From Jeotgalibacillus haloalkalitolerans (GTDB taxonomy: Bacteria > Bacillota > Bacilli > Bacillales > Jeotgalibacillaceae): a stretch of 64,000 bases of DNA. Below, piece after piece: positions 27,417-36,341 of this stretch (positions are counted from its first letter, which is position 1; each line of letters begins with the position of its first letter). The notes beneath the pieces are model-generated. The model was not told the origin of the DNA and searched no databases. It worked only from the letters and a program-made list of their open reading frames with translations. Both the position numbers and the translations under genes were made by a program. Where the stretch lies: contig NZ_JAXQNN010000006.1 in NCBI RefSeq assembly GCF_034427455.1, forward strand, positions 62,001 through 126,000, in the 5' to 3' direction.

Positions 27417-28727
27417 TCATTCATAAATCCGAATCACTTCATCTGATTCAATCCACCCCGGATAAAAGGCAAACTCAAGAGTCAGCGGATTTTGATAACG
27501 GCTGTGTTCAAATCTGAAATCCATCATTGATTTTCCATCATATGAACGGTAGCCGGCTGACGGGATATCAACAGTTTTGCCTTCAGCATCTGTCGCCTGA
27601 CTGAAAAGGCTGTATCCAAAGTCAGCCCTGTTTATCTCAAGCTCGATCCCCAGGCGGTCAATGGATGTAAACGTGATGCCTGAATCATCCGGTGCTGAAA
27701 TTACTTTCCCGGTGTCCGTATCAATGGTTACAGCTTCATGCTCCCGTTCAACTGCCTGCACTCTTCCGATCATCATTGAAAGCTCTTCAGGCATATCAAA
27801 ATAGCTGCTTTCAAAATAAACAGTTCTTGCCTCAGCATCACCGGTGGAGGTCAGTCCGTTCGCTGACTGCTTCCACTCTTCCCCGTTCTCATCTGTCATC
27901 TTCATCGCTTCAAAAGCCAGGATTTTTTTCTCATTGGAAGGGTCGGGGATCAGTTCGACACTGGCTCTGATCGGCGAAATGTTTACTTCTTTAATCATGA
28001 GTTTCTGACCTTCGATACTGATGGTTTTGTTCAGCTGATACGTTTCAGTTTCAGCTTTTTCAGCAGATAACGTGATCGGTATTTTGATTTCACCCTCAAA
28101 CACATGCTGATTCTGTCTGTCACCGAAAACCACTGTCAGCTCTCTTCCCGGAGAATAGCCATCTTCGAAGAAAAAGTTAGCTGATCCTGTAAGCACCGTA
28201 CTTTCAGGGTCTGCATCCAAGTCTGTTCCTGTTGAATAAGACGCATCTACACTTTCATCATTTTTGTCAAGCAAGTCACTCACTGCAAAAAACGGATCTC
28301 TTACCGGTTCCGGAATTTCGACAGTATAGAATATGACAAGCCCCTGCTCATCCTGTATGACAGAATCAATCGTGATGATCACGCCATCCCTGGAACGGCT
28401 GACGCCGATTGCTTCTATATAATCATTTTCAACCGCTGATTGAAGTCCTCTGTCATCACGGATTAATTCCACAATCCGGTCCATCCCCGGAATGGATGCA
28501 ATATGTCCTGCCATGACAGAAGATACTCTGACAGTCATGACAAATGAGAGGATCAGGATGGCTGCTGCAGTCAGTGGAATGAACCATTTTTTATATGCAC
28601 GCTTATTCTTCTGGCGGGCTCTGTTTACCCCTTTTAAAATCGCATCATCCAGACGTTCATCCGGAACTGTCTGCTGTTCAATCTTTTTCTGATAATCTTT
28701 TAGATTATTCTCCTCATTTTGATACAC
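27417..28727 (-). CDS. DUF4179 domain anti-sigma-type membrane protein
   Basis: A 436-residue single-pass protein: cytoplasmic N-terminus (about 1-44), TM helix (about 46-66, FIPLTAAAILILSFVM), and large extracytoplasmic beta-rich region with the DUF4179 domain just after the membrane. The start is GTG at 28727 with AAGGGGGAG 7 nt upstream. A longer frame from a TTG at 28748 lacks a site. It overlaps the upstream ECF sigma gene by 14 nt. The pairing of a cytoplasmic N-terminus, TM and external sensor with an ECF sigma factor indicates an anti-sigma factor (established pattern; specific binding is inferred). Confidence 0.83.
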   Translation of the reverse strand: MYQNEENNLKDYQKKIEQQTVPDERLDDAILKGVNRARQKNKRAYKKWFIPLTAAAILILSFVMTVRVSSVMAGHIASIPGMDRIVELIRDDRGLQSAVENDYIEAIGVSRSRDGVIITIDSVIQDEQGLVIFYTVEIPEPVRDPFFAVSDLLDKNDESVDASYSTGTDLDADPESTVLTGSANFFFEDGYSPGRELTVVFGDRQNQHVFEGEIKIPITLSAEKAETETYQLNKTISIEGQKLMIKEVNISPIRASVELIPDPSNEKKILAFEAMKMTDENGEEWKQSANGLTSTGDAEARTVYFESSYFDMPEELSMMIGRVQAVEREHEAVTIDTDTGKVISAPDDSGITFTSIDRLGIELEINRADFGYSLFSQATDAEGKTVDIPSAGYRSYDGKSMMDFRFEHSRYQNPLTLEFAFYPGWIESDEVIRIYE

Positions 28728-29238
28728 GGGTATGCTCCCCCTTCTCAAACCAGCGTTTCAAACGTGATAGTGACTTGTAGAGCTTTGTTTTCACTGTACC
28801 TTCAGGCATATTCAGCGCATGTGCGACCTGTGTAATTGTCATATCCTGAAAGTATTTCATATGGACCAGCTCCCTTTCTTCCGGCTCCAGACTGTCGAGT
28901 GCTTCTGCGGTTTCTATAAAAGAGGCGTTATCATCAGAGGCTATTCCATTCTCTTCAGTCAGATGAGGTACCATTCTTTTTTTCTTTTTCAGCTCAGTCT
29001 GGCAGACATTGATCATAATTCTGATCATCCAGGTTTTAGCATAGACTGGCTGCTTCAGCGTCTGAATTGATTTATAAGCTCTGTAAGTCGTCTCCTGAAC
29101 TGCTTCAATTGCGTCCTGTTCATTTTTTAAATAAGCGTATGCCGTTCTGTATAAGTCCGTTTTATATGCTTTCATCAGCATGACAAATGCATCTTCATCT
29201 CCGCTGACGGCATCAGATGCGATTTTCTCAAGATCCAT
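28714..29238 (-). CDS. ECF-type RNA polymerase sigma factor
   Basis: A 174-residue group 4 sigma-70 protein with region 2 (about 10-75, AYLKNEQDAIEAVQETTYRA) and region 4 (about 115-168, DMTITQVAHALNMPEGTVKT helix-turn-helix), and no region 1 or 3. The ATG at 29238 has AAAGGGGGAG upstream. It is translationally coupled to the DUF4179 gene, its probable anti-sigma factor, and is divergent from the PspA operon. The promoter it recognises is unknown. The SigW-type promoter in the divergent gap is a possible target, but SigW itself could also use it. Confidence 0.9.
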   Translation of the reverse strand: MDLEKIASDAVSGDEDAFVMLMKAYKTDLYRTAYAYLKNEQDAIEAVQETTYRAYKSIQTLKQPVYAKTWMIRIMINVCQTELKKKKRMVPHLTEENGIASDDNASFIETAEALDSLEPEERELVHMKYFQDMTITQVAHALNMPEGTVKTKLYKSLSRLKRWFEKGEHTRVSK

Positions 29239-29309
29239 CTGTCTCCCCCTTTTAATCTCTATCTATATATTAGAACAACTTCCGTTTAAAAAAGTTTTAT
29301 TTATTTGAC

Positions 29310-29337
29310 TGAAACCTTTTATCTTTTCTCACGTATA
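29310..29337 (+). promoter_or_regulatory. SigW-type ECF promoter upstream of the PspA-like operon
   Basis: TGAAAC (29310-29315), a 16-nt spacer, then CGTATA (29332-29337). This matches the B. subtilis SigW consensus (TGAAAC-N16-CGTA) in both elements and in spacing. It lies about 45 nt upstream of the DUF4178 start codon. Confidence 0.85.
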
Positions 29338-29381
29338 AGGTATTGTAGCAGGAAAGACATAGAAAAAAGGATGATGAACAG

Positions 29382-29894
29382 ATGAGCTTTTTTAAGCGGC
29401 TGTTTGGCGGAAAAACAGATTCGCGTCCGGAAGTGAAGGACAGAACAGTGCATAACCTGAAAATCGGTGACATTGTCACTTACGACCTTCAGGATTATGA
29501 AGTAGTCGGGAAGCTATCTTATAATGACCACGGCTTTAAATGGTCAGCCTATCAGCTTCAGGGCGTGCAGGAAGTCATTTGGCTGGGTGTTGAAATGGAT
29601 GATGAGCTTGAGCTTGGTATTTACAAAAAATCAACGCTCAAACTGCAGGAGCCACTGCCAAAGGAAATTGAGTATGAAGGTACAATGTATTACCTGGATG
29701 AGACCGGCTCAGCCATTGTAAAGGGTGAGGGTAGAAGTCAAAATGTAGACGGTGTAAAATGTAAATACGCTGAATACTATGATGAAGATGATGAAAAAGC
29801 ATTGTCAGTTGAGATCTGGGGCGGTGATGTTGAAGCCAGCACAGGTTACAGTATTGAAGAATATGAGCTAAAAATTATAGCAGGATCACATTAA
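29382..29894 (+). CDS. DUF4178 domain protein, first gene of the PspA-type operon
   Basis: A 170-residue soluble protein beginning MSFFKRLFGG, an amphipathic N-terminus, followed by a DUF4178 beta domain (about 28-165, NLKIGDIVTYDLQDYEVVGK). DUF4178 proteins are repeatedly encoded with PspA homologues and membrane spermidine-synthase-like proteins, but their activity is not defined. There are 19 nt to pspA. The ATG at 29382 has AAAAGGATG upstream. Expression is probably driven by the SigW-type promoter at 29310. Confidence 0.85.
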   Translation: MSFFKRLFGGKTDSRPEVKDRTVHNLKIGDIVTYDLQDYEVVGKLSYNDHGFKWSAYQLQGVQEVIWLGVEMDDELELGIYKKSTLKLQEPLPKEIEYEGTMYYLDETGSAIVKGEGRSQNVDGVKCKYAEYYDEDDEKALSVEIWGGDVEASTGYSIEEYELKIIAGSH

Positions 29895-29913
29895 AAAACT
29901 GGAGGAATGACAA

Positions 29914-30579
29914 ATGTTTCAATTTTTCAAACGTGTAAAAACAGTAGTAGGTTCAGAATTAAATTCAATGCTGGATAAGGCGGAAGATCCGGTAAAAATG
30001 CTTGATCAGTTCATGCGTGAAATGGAAGCCGATATCCGCGAGGTGGAAACAGCAGTTGCAAAACAGATCGCAAGCGAAAAAATGCTTCAGAAGAAAGTTG
30101 AAGATGCAGAAAGCATGATGAAAAAGCGTGAAGAGCAGGCAATGAAAGCGATCGAATCCGGTAATGAAGACCTTGCCCGCCGCGCGCTGGAAGATAAAAA
30201 GAATCACGCAGACCAGGCTTCTTCTCTTCAGGATTCATATGCAAGAGCAAAAGAAGATGTTGCAGGTCTCAGAACGAAGCTGGATGAGATGAAGAAAGAA
30301 TATAACGAAATGAAGATGAAAAAAGATTCATTGAAAGCCCGTGCAGAATCAGCAAAAACACGCACAAAAATGAACCGTACCCTTTCAGGCATCAACAATG
30401 ACGCTTCACGCGGCGGCTTTGAAAGAATGGAAGAAAAAGTAATGCAGTTTGAAGCTGAAGCTGAAACAAGTGAAGACCTTCGCCAGTCAAACCGCAGCCT
30501 TGATGATGAGTTCGATGCGCTTGATAACAGTGTAGATGACGAGCTTGCTGCACTGAAGAAAAAAATGGGTAAAGAATAA
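29914..30579 (+). CDS. pspA: PspA/IM30 (ESCRT-III-like) membrane-stress protein
   Basis: A 221-residue, almost entirely coiled-coil protein of the PspA/IM30/LiaH family. It starts with the membrane-binding helix MFQFFKRVKTVVGSELNSML and has the conserved AEDPVKMLDQFMREMEADI segment. These proteins polymerise on stressed membranes to limit leakage. It is the second gene of the operon, 19 nt after DUF4178, with the ribosome-binding site TGGAGG. A terminator-like hairpin follows directly, so downstream genes may be expressed at a lower level. Confidence 0.94.
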   Translation: MFQFFKRVKTVVGSELNSMLDKAEDPVKMLDQFMREMEADIREVETAVAKQIASEKMLQKKVEDAESMMKKREEQAMKAIESGNEDLARRALEDKKNHADQASSLQDSYARAKEDVAGLRTKLDEMKKEYNEMKMKKDSLKARAESAKTRTKMNRTLSGINNDASRGGFERMEEKVMQFEAEAETSEDLRQSNRSLDDEFDALDNSVDDELAALKKKMGKE

Positions 30580-30587
30580 TAAGGTTT

Positions 30588-30629
30588 GGGCCGGCGTGAC
30601 ATATTTTGTGTCACCATGGCCCTTCTTTT
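30588..30629 (+). terminator. Hairpin after pspA, probable partial terminator
   Basis: GGGCC ... GTGACA (TATTTTG) TGTCAC ... GGCCC followed by TTCTTTTG. It sits inside the operon between pspA and DUF4247, consistent with attenuation that gives more PspA than downstream products (inference). Confidence 0.75.
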
Positions 30630-30755
30630 GCTGTTAGATGTGAATGTTTGTATCCAGAAACCCATCAATAGCGGCCTGAACTAATCGAATCACTATTTCT
30701 TTTCAAGACAGACCTGACTTACAAAGTAAATCCACAGAGAAAGGACGGTGAGCAT

Positions 30756-31343
30756 ATGAAACGGTCAATCATGTCACTTATGATTATTACGGTCATGCTA
30801 TTTGTTACTGCATGCGGAGAAAGTGAAGGCTCTATCTTTAAAGACGGCATTGAAGATTATATCAGCACTACATATACCTTATACGATACAGTCGAAAGTG
30901 CGGAGAACAGTGACCGCTACGCAAGAATTTATCAGGCTGAAAATAAAGAACTCTCTGCAGTATCAGAAGAACTTCAAAGCCATGAAAATCCTGATGAAAT
31001 GAGTGATATCAATAACGGGAAACAGATTTTTATCTTTGATAATGTATTCGTTACCCTTACTGAATCAGAAGATGATCCGGACAATACGATGATTGAAGTT
31101 GCTGAACAGGAATTTGCACGTAACAATTACGGACCAAGCTTCTTTGAGGGCTATCTGCTTGCAAGCCTGATCTCAAACATTTTCGGGAACAACTGGTACG
31201 ATTCACGCAGCAGACAATGTAACCTGAACCCTGAACGCTGTTATGGCGGCTATAATGCAGCAGGCTCTTACGTTGGAAAGAGCACCACACCAACCATTCG
31301 TGGTTCGAGTAACCGTGGCGGTGGCGTCGGTTTTGGAAAATAA
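30756..31343 (+). CDS. DUF4247 family lipoprotein
   Basis: A 195-residue lipoprotein with signal peptide and lipobox VTAC (Cys about 21). It continues with a mixed domain containing RYARIYQAENKELSAVSEEL and ends in a Gly/Ser/Arg-rich tail (SSNRGGGVGFGK). DUF4247 proteins co-occur with DUF4178, PspA and DUF350 in Bacillales. No biochemical function is known. Being on the outer membrane face it could be the sensory or scaffolding member. The ATG at 30756 has AAAGGACGGTG upstream. Confidence 0.82.
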   Translation: MKRSIMSLMIITVMLFVTACGESEGSIFKDGIEDYISTTYTLYDTVESAENSDRYARIYQAENKELSAVSEELQSHENPDEMSDINNGKQIFIFDNVFVTLTESEDDPDNTMIEVAEQEFARNNYGPSFFEGYLLASLISNIFGNNWYDSRSRQCNLNPERCYGGYNAAGSYVGKSTTPTIRGSSNRGGGVGFGK

Positions 31344-31369
31344 AGCTTATTTTGAGAGGAGAAAATGAA

Positions 31370-31765
31370 ATGGAACCATTCTTATTAACGATTATGTATT
31401 TTGCAATTGCAATTGTCGTCATCCTGATTGGGGTTGCAGTATTTGAACTCATTACGACGAAATATAAAGACTGGGATGAAATTCTTGCCGGAAATAAAGC
31501 GGTAGCATTATCAATCAGCGGAAAAATTATCGGGATCAGCATCATTCTGGCTTTTGCGATCTACCACAGCTTTGCTGTCTGGGAAACACTTGTCTGGGGA
31601 GGACTTGGCGTTGTCCTTCAGATGATCGGCTACCTGCTTTTTGAAGCTTTCACACGTAAATTTTCTGTTGAAGAGCAGCTTCATAAAGGAAACCTGGCAG
31701 TCGGGATCATCAGCTTTGGTGTATCAGTTGGACTTGCGTTTGTAATTGGCGCTTCAATTACATAA
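31370..31765 (+). CDS. DUF350 family membrane protein
   Basis: A 131-residue protein with four predicted membrane helices (about 4-27, 43-65, 70-91 and 107-129), matching DUF350 (YjfL-like). In enterobacteria YjfL is also encoded with a PspA homologue. The ATG at 31370 has GAGAGGAG upstream. An in-frame earlier start at 31352 would precede this site. It lies 26 nt after DUF4247 and 22 nt before the spermidine-synthase-like gene. Confidence 0.85.
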   Translation: MEPFLLTIMYFAIAIVVILIGVAVFELITTKYKDWDEILAGNKAVALSISGKIIGISIILAFAIYHSFAVWETLVWGGLGVVLQMIGYLLFEAFTRKFSVEEQLHKGNLAVGIISFGVSVGLAFVIGASIT

Positions 31766-31787
31766 TTAAAAGGTTAGGAGCTTCACC

Positions 31788-33350
31788 ATGAAGACGATGA
31801 ATGAACTGGGTATTAAACAAAGTAAAACAATCTACTGGGCTTCAGGAATCGTTTCAATATGCGGCATCATATTTGAAGTATTATTCGGAGCTGCAGGCTC
31901 TTACATTTTGGGAGATGGTGTGAAGCAGTATACGCTCACCATCTCGCTTTTTTTGACCGGAATGGGTATTGGGGCCTCAATCAGTGAACGTGTCACACGT
32001 AACCTGATCCCCTCTTTTATCTGGATCGAATATGCAATCGGAATCATCGGCGGACTTTCCACTTTTCTTTTCTTCGGCGTGACCGCTTTTCTTCCTGATG
32101 GAACAGATGCAATTTTTCTTTATTCCATTACGCTGATTGTCGGCGGGCTGACCGGACTTGAGCTGCCGATCTTAATCAGAAAAGCAAATGATATCGGCGT
32201 AACGCTCAGGAAAAGTACTGCCCGTGTCCTGTTTTCTGACTATGCAGGCGGACTGATTGGCGGATTACTTTTTGTATTCTTCCTCCGTCCGGAATTCGGT
32301 CTGGTTAAATCAGCATTCTTTGTCGGTTTAATTAATGTGGGCGTCGCATTGTGGGTGCTGTTTTATTTCAGAAAAGAAATTAAACGCTTCAGACTTCACC
32401 TTGCAGCCGGTATCGGATTTTTCCTGGTGCTGTTTTCAGGTATTTTCTGGGGAGAGGAAATGGCTTTTTCTTTTGAACAGAAGCTGTACCGTGACCCGAT
32501 TATCTACCATGAACAGACAGAGTATCAGCAGATCATTCTCACAAAAGAGCGCGGCGATGTGAGGCTGTTCTTAGATGGTCAGCTGCAGATGAGTTCGACT
32601 GATGAATACCGCTATCATGAAACACTCGTTCACCCTGCTGTTGAAGCGGCTGAATCACCTGATAATGTTTTAGTACTCGGGGGTGGTGATGGCCTGGTGC
32701 TGCGTGAGCTTTGGAAATACGATGAAGTAAATTCAGTGGATCTTGTTGATCTGGACCCTGCTGTTGTTGAGCTTGCTGAGACAAATTATGACCTGCTTCA
32801 GCTGAATGAAGGTGCTTTCAGTGATCCGCGTGTTACAGTACATCATGAAGACGCATTTTCATTTATGGAACAGTCTGATGAATTTTATGATGTGATTATT
32901 GTAGATCTTCCTGATCCGAACAATGAATCATTGAATAAGCTCTATACCCTGCAGTTCTATCAGCTGCTGCGCAATTCCCTAGAACCGGGTGGCGCGATGA
33001 TGATCCAGGCAACGAGTCCGACTTTTGCGACTGAAGTATACTGGACAATTGATCACACTGTAAAAGAAACCGGACTGCATGTTGAAAATTTGCATGTAGA
33101 TGTACCGAGCTTTGGTGACTGGGGCTTTATCTTTGCAGAACGTGAAGATTCAGGGGCTTTAGATGAGATGTCCATTAATGTGGAGACAAGGTTTTTAAAC
33201 GAAGAAACCCTGCAGAGCTTAAGAACGTTTGGAAAAGATATTGATCGTGACATTACGGATGATAAAGGAAATACGTTTGAATACAAACCGAATACGTTAA
33301 TTGATCCGATTCTGCTTGAGATGTATGATAAAGCATGGATTAATTATTAA
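31788..33350 (+). CDS. Membrane-anchored spermidine synthase-like protein
   Basis: A 520-residue fusion: six to seven membrane helices (about 1-220) and a cytosolic spermidine-synthase fold (about 235-515). The latter has the opening YQQIILTKERGDVRLFLDGQ, the SAM-site VLVLGGGDGLVLRELW and DLVDLDPAVVELA, and an aminopropyl-transfer-type IIVDLPDPNNESLN loop. Whether it makes polyamines is unproven. The PspA context suggests a membrane-stress role. The ribosome-binding site is TAGGAGC. It is the last gene of the operon and is followed by a strong terminator. Confidence 0.87.
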   Translation: MKTMNELGIKQSKTIYWASGIVSICGIIFEVLFGAAGSYILGDGVKQYTLTISLFLTGMGIGASISERVTRNLIPSFIWIEYAIGIIGGLSTFLFFGVTAFLPDGTDAIFLYSITLIVGGLTGLELPILIRKANDIGVTLRKSTARVLFSDYAGGLIGGLLFVFFLRPEFGLVKSAFFVGLINVGVALWVLFYFRKEIKRFRLHLAAGIGFFLVLFSGIFWGEEMAFSFEQKLYRDPIIYHEQTEYQQIILTKERGDVRLFLDGQLQMSSTDEYRYHETLVHPAVEAAESPDNVLVLGGGDGLVLRELWKYDEVNSVDLVDLDPAVVELAETNYDLLQLNEGAFSDPRVTVHHEDAFSFMEQSDEFYDVIIVDLPDPNNESLNKLYTLQFYQLLRNSLEPGGAMMIQATSPTFATEVYWTIDHTVKETGLHVENLHVDVPSFGDWGFIFAEREDSGALDEMSINVETRFLNEETLQSLRTFGKDIDRDITDDKGNTFEYKPNTLIDPILLEMYDKAWINY

Positions 33351-33351
33351 C

Positions 33352-33388
33352 AAAAGGCTGAGACATAAAAAATGTCTCAGCCTTTTAA
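33352..33388. terminator. Terminator of the PspA-like operon
   Basis: AAAAGGCTGAGACAT and ATGTCTCAGCCTTTT form a perfect 15-bp stem. Family A repeat copy 6 follows immediately. Confidence 0.92.
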
Positions 33389-33389
33389 A

Positions 33390-33518
33390 GTCGTTTCGCT
33401 GCGCTTCAGGCGGACGCTTTCCGGACGGAGGTTGCTGAGCCTCCTCGCCTTCGGCTGCGGGGTCTCAGCTTCCCTCTATTCGTCCCGGAGTCGCCGCCTT
33501 ACGCTCCGCTGCACTAAG
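33390..33518 (-). repeat. Interspersed palindromic repeat, family A, copy 6
   Basis: Minus-strand reading begins CTTAGTGCAGCGGAGCGTAA and contains GGACGAATAGAGGGAAGCTG and CCTCCGTCCGGAAAGCGTCC. It is the best-preserved match to the copy at 13092. It lies between the operon terminator and the 3' end of the Vpr-like gene. Confidence 0.9.
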
Positions 33519-33582
33519 TTTAATTCTTATAATAAGAGATGTTAGAATCTAATTTTTCTTTTGCCCCAACCTCTTAAAATAA

Positions 33583-36012
33583 CTATTCCATCAGGAAGTT
33601 TGCTCCTGCAAGATCAGTTTGACCTTTTAACGTTGCGTAAGCATAGACGTTATAATATTTTCCTGCCTCAAGCTTCTCACCGTTTACCTTACCATCCCAG
33701 GCAAACGTCTGGAAACCTGATTCTACATCTTCAACAATGGCAATGTCACCAACATAAACCCCTGGTGTACCAGCTTCATTTGATGTATATACAAACAGAT
33801 CAACTGTCTCTGCACCACCAGGGAAGTATCCTTCAATCGTGAATACATCTCCATCCTGGTAAACACCCATGCTTGTTACGCGAGGGTAATCCGGCTCACC
33901 AACAAATAGAATCGTTGGAACGTCTACTGTCTGTGATCCGTTTGATACTGTAATGCTTCCCTCATAATAACCAGCCTCAAGCTTTGAAGCATCAACCTGA
34001 ACGTTCAGATTAATCTTTTTAGAGCTGTTTGCATTTACTTTCGTATTGCCACTTGCGCTGACTTTGATTGCATCATTGTTCTTACCGAAGTCCACATCAA
34101 ATGAATAGTCTACTTTCTGATCAGAAAGATTCTTCACTTCAAAGTGGTTCTTTTCAACCTGCTTACCATTCGATTTAACAAACTTGCCAAATGAATGACT
34201 GCCATTTCCTACAAGGATATCAGTTGCAATCGCATCAGCAACACGGATGCTTCCTGCTCCCTGTGAGTTATGTGCATATGGCTCTCCAGTAGTTGGATCA
34301 ATAACCTCAGCAGCTGTATTCATCAGCGCTGCTTTTACATCGTCCACTGACCAGTCAGGGTTTGCCTGAAGAACAAGTGCTGCTGCACCTGCTACGTGAG
34401 GTGATGCCATACTTGTACCCTGTAGTGCTGCATAACCGTAAGGCTGATCCGGGTTATGTGTTGGAATTGTGCTGACGATATTTACACCAGGCGCTGAAAC
34501 GTCAGGCTTGATCATCCATGTATCAACGACTGGTCCACGAGATGAGAATCCTGCCATTGACTCCCCTACTTCACGGTCAAATGCTGTGTTGAATGATACT
34601 GTGTTGTTACCTGCTTCAAGCTCAGCAAGTAATTTCAGACCATCTTCATTGTTCATTTTAATTGTTGGAAGAGAAATGCCCGGGATATCCGGCTGCTCTC
34701 CTGGAATGTTGTTAAAAATAATTGCGCCAACTGCACCTGCAGCTTTTGCATTATCTGACTTATCAACGAAAGGATAGCTTCCACGCTGAATCAGCGCAAT
34801 TTTACCTTCAAGATTTTTCCCTTCGAAATCTGCCGGACCACCAAGTCCAACATATACGAATTCAAGCTCCTGACCATCCAGTCCAAGAATCGCTTCATCA
34901 GACGGGAAGCCCATTACTTTAGCTGAAGGGAACTCTGCATCTCCTGCAGTGTCAACTGAAGCAGTGAATACATTGTAAGGAAGCTGTGTAGCTCCTACTG
35001 AGATCGCTTCACGTGAAGTACCAGGTGAGCCGACAGTCCAGTTATTTGGACCACTGTTACCATTTGAAGTAACAGCTACAACGCCCTCTTCCATTGCCCA
35101 GTCAAGCGCGATAGAAGTTGCCCAGTCAGGTGCATTTAATGAGTTACCCAGCGAAAGGTTCATAATATCTGCACCGTCCTGAACGGCTCTTTCAATACCG
35201 GCAACAACGTTTTCAGTTGAACCGCTTCCGCCAGGTCCAAGTACACGGTATGCAAGAAGTGTCGCATCCGGTGCAACACCTTTAATGCCGCCATTAGCAG
35301 CAACAGTTCCTGCTACGTGAGAACCGTGAAGTGTCGATTCACCACGAGGGTCTCCAGCAGGTGTTTCCTGTGGATCTTCATCATTGTCTACAAAGTCATA
35401 ACCTTTGTACTCACCAAAAGCATGTGCAAGATCCGGGTGCGTGTAATCTACACCAGTATCAATAACAGCAACCGTAACGCCTTCACCTGTAAAACCTTCA
35501 GCCCATGCATCGTCAGAGCCGATAAACGGGGCACTGTCGAACATTTCAGCCTTCAGATTATCCTGTGAAACCGGCGTTGCTTCATCAACTACCGATGCAG
35601 TGTATGTAACGTTTGGATAGACTGCTTTTACACCTTCTACAGCGAGTAAAGCAGGCACATCCTTTTCAGAAAGCTCTAATGAGAATCCAGAGAATACTGT
35701 ATCGTACTCCTTATGAACCTCTGCACCTGAAATTTTCTCAAGCACGTCAGACTTAACTTCTCCACGCTTATTTTTCAGATTACCTTTTGATTGTGAAACG
35801 CCTTTTGACTTTGCCTCAGCAATTGAAGGCTCGTCCAGTTCAACAATAACTGTTGTTTCTTTACCGGACTGGAAATTAAAATCTCCTTTTAGCTGAGCAA
35901 GACTTTCCGCGTCTTTAGGTGCAGAGTTTGCTCCAGCCCCCATGCCGAACGCAGACAGGACCAATAGCAGTGCTGATGTCGAAATGAGTGATTTTGCCGA
36001 TCTCTTTTTCAT
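33583..36012 (-). CDS. vpr: Vpr-like extracellular subtilisin-family serine protease
   Basis: An 809-residue secreted S8 peptidase. It has a signal peptide (about 1-29), an inhibitor-I9 propeptide (about 45-140), and a catalytic domain with Asp in AVIDTGVDYTHPDL, His in LHGSHVAGTVAANG and Ser in GTSMASPHVAGAAALV. A PA domain is inserted between His and Ser (about 365-480). The C-terminus (about 610-809) has Ig-like/FlgD-like beta modules. Architecture and length match B. subtilis Vpr. No cell-wall anchor motif is seen, so it is probably released. The ATG at 36012 has AAAGGGG upstream. It is a single-gene unit. Confidence 0.93.
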   Translation of the reverse strand: MKKRSAKSLISTSALLLVLSAFGMGAGANSAPKDAESLAQLKGDFNFQSGKETTVIVELDEPSIAEAKSKGVSQSKGNLKNKRGEVKSDVLEKISGAEVHKEYDTVFSGFSLELSEKDVPALLAVEGVKAVYPNVTYTASVVDEATPVSQDNLKAEMFDSAPFIGSDDAWAEGFTGEGVTVAVIDTGVDYTHPDLAHAFGEYKGYDFVDNDEDPQETPAGDPRGESTLHGSHVAGTVAANGGIKGVAPDATLLAYRVLGPGGSGSTENVVAGIERAVQDGADIMNLSLGNSLNAPDWATSIALDWAMEEGVVAVTSNGNSGPNNWTVGSPGTSREAISVGATQLPYNVFTASVDTAGDAEFPSAKVMGFPSDEAILGLDGQELEFVYVGLGGPADFEGKNLEGKIALIQRGSYPFVDKSDNAKAAGAVGAIIFNNIPGEQPDIPGISLPTIKMNNEDGLKLLAELEAGNNTVSFNTAFDREVGESMAGFSSRGPVVDTWMIKPDVSAPGVNIVSTIPTHNPDQPYGYAALQGTSMASPHVAGAAALVLQANPDWSVDDVKAALMNTAAEVIDPTTGEPYAHNSQGAGSIRVADAIATDILVGNGSHSFGKFVKSNGKQVEKNHFEVKNLSDQKVDYSFDVDFGKNNDAIKVSASGNTKVNANSSKKINLNVQVDASKLEAGYYEGSITVSNGSQTVDVPTILFVGEPDYPRVTSMGVYQDGDVFTIEGYFPGGAETVDLFVYTSNEAGTPGVYVGDIAIVEDVESGFQTFAWDGKVNGEKLEAGKYYNVYAYATLKGQTDLAGANFLME

Positions 36013-36341
36013 CCTTTTTCCCCTTTCAAATTTATAAATGTAAAACTTTTATCATCCACTCCTTCCATATATTAAAAATAGTGAACATATACAATATTCA
36101 GACATTTAGGGTTATTTTCCTAGAGTGTATTTTCTTATTTTTCCAATAAATTTTATGTGATATATTACGCATGCCTTTTCTCTTATATAGGGCAATTGAC
36201 ACAATATACCTACCTGCCGTATAGATAAATAGTTCGTTTCCCTAGATAAGTTCTATGATTCTTTTAGTGTTTCGCCTTTTTTAATAGAAGCCCTGTCCAA
36301 ACTCTATTAAATTCATATTCTATTATCAGGAGGTGAAAAGA
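36013..36341. other. AT-rich divergent promoter region
   Basis: A 329-nt spacer between the divergent protease gene and the Cys-rich gene. One clear sigma-A-like promoter is present (listed separately). No repeat, hairpin terminator or small ORF with a ribosome-binding site was found in the rest. Confidence 0.5.
36196..36225 (+). promoter_or_regulatory. Sigma-A-like promoter
   Basis: TTGACA (36196-36201), 18-nt spacer, TATAGA (36220-36225). It points toward the gene starting at 36342 but lies about 110 nt upstream, leaving a long leader. Confidence 0.55.
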
